A DNA stretch of 64,000 nucleotides from Nocardioides albertanoniae (GTDB lineage Bacteria; Actinomycetota; Actinomycetes; Propionibacteriales; Nocardioidaceae), in assembly GCF_006716315.1 (NCBI RefSeq), contig NZ_VFOV01000001.1, forward strand, positions 974,501 through 1,038,500, read 5' to 3'. The translations under genes and the position numbers were made by a program. This document shows, in pieces, positions 1-9,097 of this stretch; the first letter of the stretch is position 1; each line of letters opens with the position of its first letter. The notes under the pieces were generated by a model, which saw only the letters and a list, made by a program, of their open reading frames with translations, had not been told where the DNA came from and ran no database searches.

Positions 1-1
1 G

Positions 2-886
2 GCCGAGGCGGTCAACTTCGTGCCCGCGGGTCGCTGGGACGACCAGTCGGCCGGCACCAACGCGCTCGACCTCGCCAACCGCACCGACGCCCCGGCGATG
101 GTCTTCGGTGCCGAGCACTACGCCGAGGCGGTGCACAACTGGGTCTGCTGGGCCGCGCCGCTCCACGACCCGGTCACCGGCACCCACCTCGGCGTGCTCG
201 ACCTCTCCACGACCTGGGACCGCACCCACCCGATCGGTCTGGCCACGGCCCGGGTGATGGCCCGGCTGATCGAGGGGGCGCTGCCGAGCCTGCCGACCCA
301 GCAGGCCGACGAGGCGATCGCCCAACCCGGTCTGGTGCTCACTCTGCTGGGCACCGCGGAGACCTGGCTCGATGGCCAGCGGCTGTTGCTCAACCGCCGC
401 CAGACCGAGATCCTGGCGCTGCTCGCGCTTCATCCCGAAGGGCTCTCGCTCGAGCGACTGCACGCGATGGTCTACGGCGACCAGGCGGTCACCTTCTCCA
501 CGCTCAAGGCCGAGGTCTCCCACTTGCGGCAGGCGCTCGGTGGTCAGGTGGCCTCGCGTCCCTACCGGTTGCTGATGCCGGTCGCCACCGACGTCGAGCA
601 GGTGCTGACCTTGATCCGCCACGGCCGCGTCGCTGCTGCCGTGGAGGCGTACGGCGGTGATCTGCTGCCCGGCACCAACAGCCCGGCTCTGGCCGAGATG
701 GCCGAGTACGTCGCGGTCGCGCTGCGCGAGTCGCTGATCGGTGACCCGCAGCCCGACGCGGTGCTGCGCTACAGCGAGCTGGCTCCCTACGACACCGAGG
801 TCGTCGACCACTGCCTGAGGCGGCTCGGCGGGAGCGCTCATCCGGCGGTGCCGCTGCTGCGGGCCCGTCTGGCCGCCAGCCGGTAG
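2..886 (+). CDS. GAF-domain transcriptional regulator, C-terminal part (5' end outside window)
   Basis: The open frame runs off the left edge, so the N-terminus is missing. The first ~100 residues look like the end of a GAF-type sensor domain (WDDQSAGTNALDLA, then AVHNWVCWAAPLHDPVTG), a pattern seen in AcoR-like regulators. From about residue 110 a winged-helix-like segment follows (NRRQTEILALLALHPEGLSL, then TLKAEVSHLRQALGG), suggesting DNA binding. It stands just upstream of, and in the same direction as, a CoxSLMG-type operon, so it may control that operon; this is inference. The GTG at 20 is an internal codon, because the frame stays open to the edge with sensible residues (AEAVNFV). Confidence 0.7.
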   Translation, partial: AEAVNFVPAGRWDDQSAGTNALDLANRTDAPAMVFGAEHYAEAVHNWVCWAAPLHDPVTGTHLGVLDLSTTWDRTHPIGLATARVMARLIEGALPSLPTQQADEAIAQPGLVLTLLGTAETWLDGQRLLLNRRQTEILALLALHPEGLSLERLHAMVYGDQAVTFSTLKAEVSHLRQALGGQVASRPYRLLMPVATDVEQVLTLIRHGRVAAAVEAYGGDLLPGTNSPALAEMAEYVAVALRESLIGDPQPDAVLRYSELAPYDTEVVDHCLRRLGGSAHPAVPLLRARLAASR

Positions 887-935
887 GAGCTCCTGCAGCG
901 GCTGGCCAACCGCTGCCCAACCCTGCGCGTCCTAG

Positions 936-951
936 TGTGACCTGGCCCACA
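936..951. promoter_or_regulatory. Possible Crp/GlxR-type site upstream of the Cox-like operon
   Basis: TGTGACCTGGCCCACA matches TGTGA-N6-TCACA except for one base. It lies 25 bp before the coxS-like start codon and overlaps a TAGTGT box (933-938) that could be a -10. The consensus is known for Crp-family regulators of Actinobacteria. One match of this length can arise by chance. Confidence 0.3.
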
Positions 952-976
952 CAGTGACGTCTGGCAGGGAGTCAAC

Positions 977-1504
977 ATGACCCGGATCAGCATGAACGTC
1001 GACGGTATGAAGGTCACCGACGACGTCGCACCTCGCACGCTGCTCGTGCAGTATCTGCGCGAAGGACTCGGCAAGACCGGCACGGTCATCGGTTGCGACA
1101 CCAGCAACTGCGGCGCGTGCACGGTCCATCTCGACGGTGACTCGGTGAAGTCGTGCAACGTGCTCGCCGTGCAGGCCGACGGATGCGAGGTGACCACCAT
1201 CGAAGGGCTCGCCGCCACCGCGACCGACTCCTCCGAGAGCGGCCTCCACCCGATGCAGGAGGCGTTTCGCGAGTGCCACGGCCTGCAGTGCGGATTCTGT
1301 ACGCCGGGCATGATCATGCAGTCCGTCGACCTGATCAAGCGCAACCCGCAGCCGTCCGAGTCCGAGATCCGTGAGGGCATCGAGGGCAACCTGTGCCGCT
1401 GCACGGGCTACCACAACATCGTCCGCGCCGTGCAGTACGCCAGCGGTCAGCTGGCCACGGCAGCCGACACGCGCGGCGCGACCGAGGAGGTCGACGCGCT
1501 GTGA
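977..1504 (+). CDS. CoxS-like (2Fe-2S) small subunit of a molybdenum hydroxylase
   Basis: This is the electron-transfer subunit carrying two [2Fe-2S] clusters in enzymes of the xanthine oxidase / CO dehydrogenase family. The plant-type ferredoxin cluster ligands are visible as C40, C45, C48 and C60. The second, four-helix cluster domain shows CGFCTPG and, further on, CRCTGY. At 175 residues it has the usual length. The ATG follows a GGGAG-type ribosome site. Its stop overlaps the GTG of the large subunit (GTGA), so translation is probably coupled. Gene order S-L-M is that of form II enzymes, and the substrate is unknown. Confidence 0.93.
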   Translation: MTRISMNVDGMKVTDDVAPRTLLVQYLREGLGKTGTVIGCDTSNCGACTVHLDGDSVKSCNVLAVQADGCEVTTIEGLAATATDSSESGLHPMQEAFRECHGLQCGFCTPGMIMQSVDLIKRNPQPSESEIREGIEGNLCRCTGYHNIVRAVQYASGQLATAADTRGATEEVDAL

Positions 1505-3978
1505 CCGCCGTGGACGCACGCCCCGACAAGTCGAGCGAGATCGGCCGCGACCGGCGCCGCAAGGAGGACGCGCGCCTGATCACGGGCAGGACCCGCTGGA
1601 CCGACAACATCAACCTGCCCGGGATGCTCCATCTGGCGATGGTGCGCAGCCCGTTCGCCCACGCGCGCATCACCGGCATCGACACCAGCGGCGCGGAGAC
1701 CTCGGAGAACGTGGTCGCCGTGCTGGCGGCCAAGGACTTCGACGAGAGCCTCGGCGTCTGCATCAACGCCTGGCCGATCACGCCCGACCAGAAGGCGCCG
1801 GCCCACCCGCCGGTCGCCGTCGACCGGGTCACCTTCGCCGGTGAGATCGTGGCCGTGGTGGCCGCCCGGTCCGCGGCAGCGGCCCGAGACGCCGCCGAGC
1901 TGGTCGAGGTCGACTACGAGGAGCTCCCCGCGGTCGTCTCCCTCGAGGAGGCGGTCAAGGACGAGGTGCTCGCCCACCCCGACCTCGGCACCAACAAGTC
2001 GGCCCTGTGGGTCTTCGACAGCGCCGAGGCCGGCACCGGCGGCAGCGTCGACGAGGCGATCTCCACCGCGCAGAACGGTGGCATCGTCCTGGAGCGCACC
2101 TACCGCCAGCAGCGCCTGATCCCGGCCTTCATGGAGCCGCGCAGCGTCGTGTGCGACCCGACCGGTGAGCAGTTCACGGTGTGGAGCGCTACCCAGATCC
2201 CGCACATCCTGCGGTTCGCGTTCGCAGCGACCACGGGGGTGCCGGAGTCGAAGATCCGGGTGATCGCGCCCGATGTCGGCGGCGGTTTCGGCGGCAAGCT
2301 CCAGCAGACGCCGGAGGAGATGATCGTCTTCGCGATGGCCCGCCGGCTGGGCAAGCCGGTGAAATACACCGAGACCCGCTCCGAGTCGCTGCTGGCCGCC
2401 CATCACGGTCGCGACCAGATCCAGAAGCTCACCCTCTCGGCCACCAAGGACGGCCAGGTGACCGGGCTCAAGGTCGAGCTCGACGCCAACCTGGGTGCCT
2501 ATGTCGCGATCGTCGGCGGCGGCGTCCCGGTGCTCGGCGCGTTCATGTTCAACGCGATCTACAAGTTCCCGGCCTACCAGTTCAACTGCCAGACGGTGCT
2601 CACCAACACCACCTGGACCGACGCCTACCGCGGCGCGGGACGGCCGGAGGCGACGTACGCCATCGAACGGCTGATGGACGAGCTGGCCGCCGAGGTCGGG
2701 GTCGACCCGCTCGAGATCCGGGAGAAGAACTGGATCAAGCACGAGGAGTTCCCGTTCACCACCGTCGCGGGCCTGACCTACGACTCGGGCAACTACGAGG
2801 CCGCGACCGCCAAGGCGAAGGAGATGTTCGGCTACGACGAGCTGCGTCGCGAGCAGGCTGAGCGACGGGCCAACAACGACCCGATCCAGCTCGGCATCGG
2901 CATCTCGACCTTCACCGAGATGTGTGGCCTGGCGCCCTCGAGGGTGCTCGGCAGCCTCGACTACGGCGCGGGCGGCTGGGAGCACGCCGAGGTGCGGCTC
3001 ACGCCCACCGGCAAGGTCGAGGTCATCACCGGCGCGAGCGCGCACGGGCAGGGCCACGAGACCGCGTTCAGCCAGATCGTGGCCGACCGCCTCGGGGTGC
3101 CTTTCGAGGATGTCGAGGTGCTCCACGGCGACACCCAGATCGCGGCCAAGGGCTATGACACCTACGGCTCCAGGAGCCTGGTCGTGGGCGGTGAGGCGCT
3201 GGTGCGGGCCGCCGACAAGGTGCTCGAGAAGGCGAAGCCGATCGCTGCCCACCTGCTCGAGGCGAGCGTCGACGACCTGGAGTTCTCCGGAGGTAGGTGG
3301 GCGGTCAAGGGCACCGACCAGGGCATGGCCATCGGTGAGCTCGCCACCGCCGTCTTCGCCGCGCACAACCTGCCCGACGGCGTCGAGGCCAACCTCGACT
3401 CCGAGGCCACCTTCGACCCCGACAACTTCAACTTCCCGCACGGCACCCACCTGTGCGCGATGGAGGTCGACACCGAGACCGGGGCGGTGAAGATGCGCCG
3501 ATACATCTGCTGCGACGACATCGGCAACATCATCAACCCGCTCATCGTCGCAGGTCAGGTGCACGGTGGACTGGTGCAGGGCATCGCCCAGGCGCTGTGG
3601 GAGGACGCGGTCTACGACGACGCCGGCACGCTGGTGTCGGGCTCGTTCGTCGACTACCTGCTCCCGACGGCCGCCGACACGATCTCCTTCGAGATCGACC
3701 ACACCACCTCGCCGGCCACCACCAACACGCTCGGCACCAAGGGTGTCGGCGAGGCCGGCACGATCGCCTCCACCCCGGCGGTGGTCAACGCCGTCGTCGA
3801 CGCGCTGCGCCCGCTGGGCGTGCACGACGTGGCCATGCCCTGCACACCGGAGCGGGTGTGGCGGGCGATCAACGAGGGTTCGGCCGGCGGCGAGACCACC
3901 GGTGCGGCCGCAGCACACTTCGATCCGTCGACGGGCATGTCCGGCAACGTCGACCGCACGGAAGGAGACGCCCAGTGA
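1501..3978 (+). CDS. CoxL-like molybdopterin-binding large subunit, form II type
   Basis: This is the catalytic subunit of a molybdenum hydroxylase, binding the Mo-molybdopterin cytosine dinucleotide cofactor. GGGFGGK at ~260-266 is a cofactor-binding motif. AYRGAGR (375-381) replaces the AYxCSFR loop of true form I CO dehydrogenase, so this is the form II class, whose natural substrate is often not CO. The essential glutamate of GVGEAG is E751. The chosen GTG at 1501 overlaps the coxS stop by 4 bp; an in-frame upstream GTG-type extension would run deep into coxS and was rejected. The protein has 825 residues, normal for the family. Confidence 0.93.
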   Translation: MTAVDARPDKSSEIGRDRRRKEDARLITGRTRWTDNINLPGMLHLAMVRSPFAHARITGIDTSGAETSENVVAVLAAKDFDESLGVCINAWPITPDQKAPAHPPVAVDRVTFAGEIVAVVAARSAAAARDAAELVEVDYEELPAVVSLEEAVKDEVLAHPDLGTNKSALWVFDSAEAGTGGSVDEAISTAQNGGIVLERTYRQQRLIPAFMEPRSVVCDPTGEQFTVWSATQIPHILRFAFAATTGVPESKIRVIAPDVGGGFGGKLQQTPEEMIVFAMARRLGKPVKYTETRSESLLAAHHGRDQIQKLTLSATKDGQVTGLKVELDANLGAYVAIVGGGVPVLGAFMFNAIYKFPAYQFNCQTVLTNTTWTDAYRGAGRPEATYAIERLMDELAAEVGVDPLEIREKNWIKHEEFPFTTVAGLTYDSGNYEAATAKAKEMFGYDELRREQAERRANNDPIQLGIGISTFTEMCGLAPSRVLGSLDYGAGGWEHAEVRLTPTGKVEVITGASAHGQGHETAFSQIVADRLGVPFEDVEVLHGDTQIAAKGYDTYGSRSLVVGGEALVRAADKVLEKAKPIAAHLLEASVDDLEFSGGRWAVKGTDQGMAIGELATAVFAAHNLPDGVEANLDSEATFDPDNFNFPHGTHLCAMEVDTETGAVKMRRYICCDDIGNIINPLIVAGQVHGGLVQGIAQALWEDAVYDDAGTLVSGSFVDYLLPTAADTISFEIDHTTSPATTNTLGTKGVGEAGTIASTPAVVNAVVDALRPLGVHDVAMPCTPERVWRAINEGSAGGETTGAAAAHFDPSTGMSGNVDRTEGDAQ

Positions 3979-4829
3979 TTCCCGCATCGTTCGACTACGT
4001 CGCCCCGACCTCGGTCGAGGAGGCGCTCGCCGCGCTCGCCCAGTACGGCGACGAGGCCAAGGTGATTGCCGGCGGCCAGAGCCTGCTGCCGGTGCTGAGG
4101 ATGCGTCTCAACGCCCCGGAGTGGGTCATCGACCTCGGTCGCATCGACTCGCTCCGCGGCGTACGTGACGAGGGGGACTCGATCCTCGTCGGCGCCATGA
4201 CGCGTCACTGCGACGTCGCGACCGATCCTCTGGTGGCCGAGCATGCGGCGCTGGTCGCGCATGCCACGGCTACGGTCGCCGACGAGCAGGTCCGCCACCG
4301 TGGCACCTTCGGTGGCGCGCTTGCCCACGCCGACCCGGCGGGCGATCTCGGAGCCCCGGCGCTGGCGCTGGATGCCGAGCTCGTCATCGCCGGGCCGGCC
4401 GGGGAGCGAGTGGTGCCGGCCGCCGACTTCTTCCAGGGGCTCTTCGAGACGGCCGTCTCCGACGACGAGCTGCTCACCGGCGTACGCATCCCCAAGCACA
4501 CCGGATGGAGCGCCCACTACGAGAAGTTCGTCCGGGTCGCCCACCAGTGGCCGATCTGCGCGGTCGGCGCGACGCTCAAGGTCTCCGGGGGTGTGATCGA
4601 GGGCGCGGCGATCGGGCTCACCAACATGGGGGCGACCCCGTTGCGCGCAGCCGGCGTCGAGCAGGCGCTGGTCGGGCAGCAGGCCACCGAGGAGGTCGTA
4701 CGCAGCGCCGCGGCCCTGGCCGCCGACGGCGTCGAGCCGCCCTCCGACCTCAACGGCGACGCCGACTACCGGCGCCACCTGGTCACCGTGCTGACCAGGC
4801 GCGCCATCACACAGGCGCTCGGAGGCTGA
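3975..4829 (+). CDS. CoxM-like FAD-binding medium subunit
   Basis: This FAD subunit passes electrons between the iron-sulfur subunit and the external acceptor. The N-terminal FAD-binding motif AGGQSLLP is present, followed by TFGGALAHADPAGD, matching the two FAD loops of the family. The C-terminal half matches the CO dehydrogenase flavoprotein C-terminal domain. The GTG at 3975 overlaps the large-subunit stop (GTGA) and a GGAG ribosome site lies about 8 bp before it. Length is 284 residues, typical. A longer frame starting inside the large-subunit gene is only read-through of an open frame. Confidence 0.92.
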   Translation: MIPASFDYVAPTSVEEALAALAQYGDEAKVIAGGQSLLPVLRMRLNAPEWVIDLGRIDSLRGVRDEGDSILVGAMTRHCDVATDPLVAEHAALVAHATATVADEQVRHRGTFGGALAHADPAGDLGAPALALDAELVIAGPAGERVVPAADFFQGLFETAVSDDELLTGVRIPKHTGWSAHYEKFVRVAHQWPICAVGATLKVSGGVIEGAAIGLTNMGATPLRAAGVEQALVGQQATEEVVRSAAALAADGVEPPSDLNGDADYRRHLVTVLTRRAITQALGG

Positions 4830-4832
4830 GGC

Positions 4833-5609
4833 GTGGATCTGACGCACGAGTTCACGGTTCCGACCTCGGTCGAGGAGACCTGGGACAGCTTCTTGGACAT
4901 CGGCTCGCTGGCCGAATGCTTCCCGGGAGCCCAGGTCACCTCGGCCGAGGGCGACACCTTCTCCGGCACGGTGAAGGTCAAGCTCGGCCCGATCGCCATG
5001 GTCTATGCCGGCTCCGGCACCTTCGTCGAGAAGGACGAGGCCGCCCGTCGGCTGGTCGTGGAGGCCAAAGGCCGTGACAAGCGAGGCAACGGCACCGCGG
5101 GTGCCAACGCGACCCTGACGATGGCTCCCGACGGCGACGGCACCAAGGTCGAGATCGTCACCGAGCTCGCCGTCACCGGCAAGCCCGCCCAGTTCGGGCG
5201 CGGGGTGATGCAGGACGTCTCCGACAAGCTTCTCGGCCAGTTCGTGGCGTGCCTGGAGGAGAAGTCGGCCCCGGCAGCCGCCCCGCCGGTCGAGCCCGAC
5301 GCCCCCGCTGGTCGAGCCGCGAGCGCCGACGACTCCGCTGGTCGAGCCGCGAGCGCTAGCGAGCGTGTCGAGACCAACACAGTCCCCTCGAGCGCGACAG
5401 ACGACCGTGTTGGTCTCGACACCCCTCCGCCTAGCGGCTCCGGCGGCTCGATCAGCGGGGGCGGCTCGACCAGCGGAGGGAGAGCCGATGCGATCGACCT
5501 GGGCGCGACGGTGGGTCCGGCGCTGATGAAGAACTACGGCAAGAAGATCGCCATCGGTGCCGCCATCGTCGCCGCAGTGGTGTTTGTCCGCAAGCTCGTG
5601 CGGAGGTGA
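4833..5609 (+). CDS. CoxG-like SRPBCC protein with C-terminal membrane anchor
   Basis: Residues 1-150 form an SRPBCC/CoxG domain (LTHEFTVPTSVEETWDSFLD, later GTVKVKLGPI and GRGVMQDVSDKLL). CoxG proteins help membrane attachment or assembly of CO dehydrogenase-type enzymes. A low-complexity Ser/Gly/Ala linker follows (~155-220), then a hydrophobic segment near the end (IAIGAAIVAAVVFVRKLVRR) that should anchor the protein in the membrane. The start is a GTG 3 bp after the CoxM-like stop, so this is the fourth gene of the operon. Most of the linker is encoded by a palindromic repeat (see the repeat entry), which looks like an in-frame insertion. Confidence 0.85.
   Translation: MDLTHEFTVPTSVEETWDSFLDIGSLAECFPGAQVTSAEGDTFSGTVKVKLGPIAMVYAGSGTFVEKDEAARRLVVEAKGRDKRGNGTAGANATLTMAPDGDGTKVEIVTELAVTGKPAQFGRGVMQDVSDKLLGQFVACLEEKSAPAAAPPVEPDAPAGRAASADDSAGRAASASERVETNTVPSSATDDRVGLDTPPPSGSGGSISGGGSTSGGRADAIDLGATVGPALMKNYGKKIAIGAAIVAAVVFVRKLVRR
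5305..5476. repeat. Nested direct/inverted repeat inside the CoxG-like gene
   Basis: A 22-bp unit beginning CCGCTGGTCGAGCCGC occurs twice (5305-5326, 5335-5356). Its first 16 bases return inverted at 5461-5476. Inside, GTGTCGAGACCAACAC (5365-5380) is a perfect inverted match to 5407-5422. The RNA or single strand could fold as a nested hairpin. The whole block is in frame and codes for the linker of the CoxG-like protein. It looks like an extragenic-palindrome-type element that landed in a gene. Confidence 0.8.
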
Positions 5610-5615
5610 ATCCGT

Positions 5616-5677
5616 CGCGCAATCCGGATAGCGCCCGCGCAACCTGGATAGCGGGTGCCGGGCGACGTCTCTAGCGT
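5616..5677 (+). promoter_or_regulatory. Promoter with two direct repeats, likely AraC-family operator
   Basis: CGCGCAATCCGGATAGCG (5616-5633) and CGCGCAACCTGGATAGCG (5636-5653) repeat with a 20-bp period, differing at two bases. The second copy touches the -35 position of a TAGCGT -10 box at 5672-5677. Two direct half-sites with the inner one over the -35 is the usual layout for AraC-type activators. An AraC-family gene lies just downstream of the monooxygenase this promoter would drive. Confidence 0.6.
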
Positions 5678-5716
5678 TTCCACTACGCAGACCCCGCTGC
5701 GAGAGGAAACAGAAAA

Positions 5717-7213
5717 GTGAAGATCGCGGTCATCGGTGCCGGGTTCGCAGGTATTGCGTCGGCGAAGGTGCTCACCGAGCTCGGTCACGACGTCACCGTC
5801 TTCGAGAAGGCGCCCGACGTCGGTGGCGTCTGGAGCCGCACCCGTCGTTATCCGGGCCTCACCACGCAGAACAGCAAGGACTCCTACACGCTCTCGGACC
5901 TGAGGATGCCCAAGGCGTTCCCCGAGTGGCTCAGCGGCGAGCAGGTGCAGACCTATCTCGAGATGTACGTCGAGAAGTTCGAGCTCGCCCCGATGATCAG
6001 GCTCTCCACGGAGGTGAGCAGTGCCCAGCCGGCTGGAGGGGGCGGCTGGGACATCACCTCGACGACCGTCACGTCGGCCGACGGGGAGGACGAGACGGCC
6101 GAGCACTTCGACCACCTGGTGGTGGCCAGCGGGGTCTTCTCGGAGCCGTTCTCGCCGACGTACGACGGGGTCGACGAGCTCGAGGCCGCGGGCGGCACGA
6201 TCCTCCCGCCCAGCCGGCTGCACGACCTGGAGTCCGTCAAGGGCAAGGACGTCGTGATCGTCGGCTACGGCAAGTCGGCCTGTGACGTGGCGGTCGAGGT
6301 CGCCAAGGAAGCCGCCTCGACCACCGTGGTCGCGCGCCAGCTGCTGTGGAAGATGCCGCGCCGCATCAAGGGCGTCCTCAACTACAAGATGCTGCTGCTG
6401 ACCCGCCTGGGGGAGGGGCTCTTCCCCTACCAGGAGATCCACGGCGCCGAGAAGGTGCTGCATGCCGGAGGCTCGAAGATGGCGGGGTCGATGGTCGGCA
6501 GCGTCGAGTCGGTCACCACCGGCCAGCTCAAGCTGAAGAAGCTCGGGCTGCTGCCCAAGGGTCAGTTCACCGACATCGCCCGCTCGACCGTCTCGCTGGC
6601 CACCGAGGGATTCTTCGAGGGTGTCGAGGCCGGCGACATCGTGGTCGAGCGCGACACCGAGATCGCCACCTTCACCTCGAAGGACGACAAGGCGTACGCC
6701 GAGCTCGCCAACGGCCGCGCGGTGCCTGCCGACGTCGTGGTGACCGCGACCGGTTTCCAGCAGGAGCTGCCGTTCTTCTCCGAGGAGATCCAGGACCAGC
6801 TCACCGACGACAACGGCGACTACCGGCTCTACCGCCAGATCCTGCCGCTCGGCGTGCCGGACCTGACCTTCGCCGGCTACAACTCCTCTCTCTTCGCGCC
6901 GCTCTCGGCCGAGATGAGTGCCGTCTGGATCGGCTCCCACCTCGCCGGCGGGCACGACCTGCCGTCGGCCGAGGAGATGGAGTCGCACGTCGCCGAGCGG
7001 GTCGCCTGGATGCGTGAGCGCACCGACGGCCACCACGCCCGCGGCACCAACGTCATCCCGTTCTCCATGCACAACATCGACGAGGTGCTCGACGACGTCG
7101 GGCTCGACATCGGCAGCGCGACCAAGGCGAAGCAGTGGCTGCTGCCGATCGACCCGAAGGCGTACGCCTCGATCACTCCCCGTCTCGCGCGGAAGCTGGC
7201 GGCGAAGGGGTAG
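5717..7213 (+). CDS. FAD-dependent, flavin-containing monooxygenase-like oxidoreductase
   Basis: The protein begins with a Rossmann FAD-binding motif (GAGFAG, residues 7-12) and has a second dinucleotide motif GYGKSA at ~183-188, as in flavin-containing and Baeyer-Villiger monooxygenases that use NADPH. The PDVGGVWSRTRRYPGL segment is typical of these enzymes. The family FxGxxxHxxxY/F signature is not clearly seen, so the reaction is uncertain. The GTG start follows GAGAGGAAAC. It is flanked by a promoter with AraC-type repeats and a terminator, so it is probably transcribed alone. The neighbouring AraC regulator suggests induction by a small substrate. Confidence 0.85.
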   Translation: MKIAVIGAGFAGIASAKVLTELGHDVTVFEKAPDVGGVWSRTRRYPGLTTQNSKDSYTLSDLRMPKAFPEWLSGEQVQTYLEMYVEKFELAPMIRLSTEVSSAQPAGGGGWDITSTTVTSADGEDETAEHFDHLVVASGVFSEPFSPTYDGVDELEAAGGTILPPSRLHDLESVKGKDVVIVGYGKSACDVAVEVAKEAASTTVVARQLLWKMPRRIKGVLNYKMLLLTRLGEGLFPYQEIHGAEKVLHAGGSKMAGSMVGSVESVTTGQLKLKKLGLLPKGQFTDIARSTVSLATEGFFEGVEAGDIVVERDTEIATFTSKDDKAYAELANGRAVPADVVVTATGFQQELPFFSEEIQDQLTDDNGDYRLYRQILPLGVPDLTFAGYNSSLFAPLSAEMSAVWIGSHLAGGHDLPSAEEMESHVAERVAWMRERTDGHHARGTNVIPFSMHNIDEVLDDVGLDIGSATKAKQWLLPIDPKAYASITPRLARKLAAKG

Positions 7214-7217
7214 TCCA

Positions 7218-7264
7218 CCCGACGAGATGCCGGCATATATGGGTGGGGTCGGCATCTCGTCGGG
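7218..7264 (+). terminator. Strong hairpin terminator after the monooxygenase gene
   Basis: CCCGACGAGATGCCG (7218-7232) pairs perfectly over 15 bp with 7250-7264, with a 17-nt loop. There is no long U-run, which is common for terminators in high-GC Actinobacteria. It separates the monooxygenase from the AraC gene. Confidence 0.75.
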
Positions 7265-7362
7265 AGTGGGACCTTTGACGGTGATCGCGCCGAGATCCCG
7301 CGTAGACGGCTTCGGCTCCACTACGCTGTTCGGTCCGTCGAGCCTCGCTCCAGGAGCCCCCA

Positions 7363-8331
7363 TTGCCCCGTCCTCTACTGGGCCGTCACAACCTGATCGC
7401 CACCACTGACGTCGACCAGGCGCGCGAAGCGGTGGCGGAGCGGTTCTGCTCCCACTACCTGGCGCTGACCAAGGCGGGATCGCAGCTCGACATGGTGCAC
7501 AACGCCGCGCCCCTGGGCGACGACGTGATGCTCAACTACATGCGCTACGGCGACGAGGTGCGGATCACGCCGGGCACCTTCGACGACTTCTACCTGATCC
7601 AGCTCCCGCTCGCCGGCACCGCCAAGGTCAAGGTGGGTGAGCAGGTCGTGCTCGCCGACCGCACCCGCGCCTCGATCGGGTCGCCGACCGAGGCTGTCGA
7701 CATGCTCTGGTCCGACGGCTGCGAGAAGCTGCAGGTCTACATCCGGCGCAGTGCCGTCGAGGAGGCCGCCGCCGGGCTGGGGTCCTCCGGCCCGGTCGTC
7801 TTCGACCCCACCCTCGACCTGGGTCGTCCCGAGGTGCGCGACTGGCTGAAGATGGTGCGTCTGGCCTACGACAACGTCGAGGCGGGCGGCTCCCTGATGA
7901 GCTCACCGCTGGTCGCCGCGCCCTATGAGCAGGCGCTGATCGGCGGGCTGCTCACGGTGCAGGCCAACACGTCGTTGGAGATCGCGCCCGAGCACGCCTC
8001 CTCCAGCATCTCGCGGGCCGTACGCATGGCCGTCGATCTGCTCGAGGCCCAGCCGGACCGCGCCTGGAAGGTCGCCGAGCTGGCCAAGGCGGTCGGGGTC
8101 TCGCCCCGCACGCTGCAGGAGGGGTTCCAGCGCGACCTCGGCACCACGCCGTTGGAATACTGGCGGCGGGCCCGGCTGGAGCGTGCCTACGCCGACCTGC
8201 TCGCCGCGGACGCCAGTGCGGTCTCGGTCACCGAGGTCGCGGCCCAGTGGGGCTTCTTCCACCTCGGCCGGTTCTCGCAGGCCTACCGCGCGCAGTTCGG
8301 AGAGCTTCCGTCTCAGACGCTCATGCGCTGA
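7363..8331 (+). CDS. AraC-family transcriptional regulator
   Basis: The C-terminal 100 residues hold two helix-turn-helix motifs of the AraC/XylS type (VAELAKAVGVSPRTLQEGFQ and VTEVAAQWGFFHLGRFSQAY). The N-terminal ~190 residues resemble the AraC-binding-like cupin domain of regulators of alkane, alcohol or aromatic use. The start is a TTG 6 bp after AGGAG; no better start is seen in frame. A TACGCT box at 7322-7327 may be its -10. It follows the monooxygenase after a terminator, and the direct repeats at 5616-5653 are its likely target. Length of 322 residues is normal. Confidence 0.88.
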   Translation: MPRPLLGRHNLIATTDVDQAREAVAERFCSHYLALTKAGSQLDMVHNAAPLGDDVMLNYMRYGDEVRITPGTFDDFYLIQLPLAGTAKVKVGEQVVLADRTRASIGSPTEAVDMLWSDGCEKLQVYIRRSAVEEAAAGLGSSGPVVFDPTLDLGRPEVRDWLKMVRLAYDNVEAGGSLMSSPLVAAPYEQALIGGLLTVQANTSLEIAPEHASSSISRAVRMAVDLLEAQPDRAWKVAELAKAVGVSPRTLQEGFQRDLGTTPLEYWRRARLERAYADLLAADASAVSVTEVAAQWGFFHLGRFSQAYRAQFGELPSQTLMR

Positions 8332-8347
8332 GACTCACCGCTGAACT

Positions 8348-9097
8348 TCACCACTGGGGCTCGTCGCTGAACCCGCCGTAGTCGTCGAGGTCGGCGTCGT
8401 CGCGCCGGTAGTCCTCCCCGTCGCCGTTGCGCTGGTCGAGCTTGTCCTCCTTCTCGCTCTGGTCCTGCGGCTTCTCGGGCGGCGGCTTCTCGTTGCTCTG
8501 CGGCGGCGGCTGCTTGGGGTCGAGCTTGTCCTCGAGCCGCTCCTGGGCCGACTTGCCCTGCTGCGACTGCTCCTCGCCCTGCCCGGAGGAGGTGGGGCAG
8601 TCACCGTCCTTCAGCGTGGCGAGCGCCTCCTCGTAGGCCGACTTCGCCAGCTCCTGGTCACCGGCGTCTCGCGCCCGGTCGCCGACCGCCTCCTGGGTGA
8701 GCGACATGTTGATGCGTACGGTGCACTCGTGCTCCTTCGGCGCACGCTCCAGGGCCTCGCCGAAGTAGGCGATGGCACGGGCGTTCTCGCCCAGCAGGAA
8801 GGCGGCGTTGCCGGCGTCGAAGTGAGCGATCCACGGCTGCAGGACGTTGAGGCCGCGGTTGGCGTCGTAGTGCTCCATCGCGCTCGCGGCGTCGCGCTCG
8901 TCCCAGGCCTCGAGGCCGCCTCGGTCGTGGTGGCCCATCACGACCACCTTGATCAGGAACGCGAGCGCGATGACCACGGGCACGATCCCGATCAGCAGCA
9001 GCACGCGGCGCAGCTGCTCGCGGGTGGTCGGGGCCGTGCTCGACGCTCCGGCCGACCCGGCGGCGTCGTCGACGGGCGTCTCATCGGTGACGGTCAT
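8348..9097 (-). CDS. Membrane-anchored TPR-like protein, last gene of a MoxR/VWA operon
   Basis: A membrane segment (~residues 29-50, LLLIGIVPVVIALAFLIKVV) is followed by a TPR-like stretch (AGNAAFLLGENARAIAYFGE) and a long Gln/Glu/Pro/Lys-rich, probably disordered tail. The layout resembles BatC/BatE-type proteins encoded after VWA proteins in Bat operons. Its start overlaps the stop of the upstream VWA gene (ATGA). A further 18 codons upstream are open, but the overlap ATG is the better start. Exact function is unknown. Confidence 0.75.
   Translation of the reverse strand: MTVTDETPVDDAAGSAGASSTAPTTREQLRRVLLLIGIVPVVIALAFLIKVVVMGHHDRGGLEAWDERDAASAMEHYDANRGLNVLQPWIAHFDAGNAAFLLGENARAIAYFGEALERAPKEHECTVRINMSLTQEAVGDRARDAGDQELAKSAYEEALATLKDGDCPTSSGQGEEQSQQGKSAQERLEDKLDPKQPPPQSNEKPPPEKPQDQSEKEDKLDQRNGDGEDYRRDDADLDDYGGFSDEPQW

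Noticed and set aside
1447..3987. Long minus-strand frame opposite the CoxL-like gene
   Set aside because: Composition is a mirror of the GC-rich coding strand, with no domain, start signal or family match; the plus-strand gene has clear catalytic motifs.
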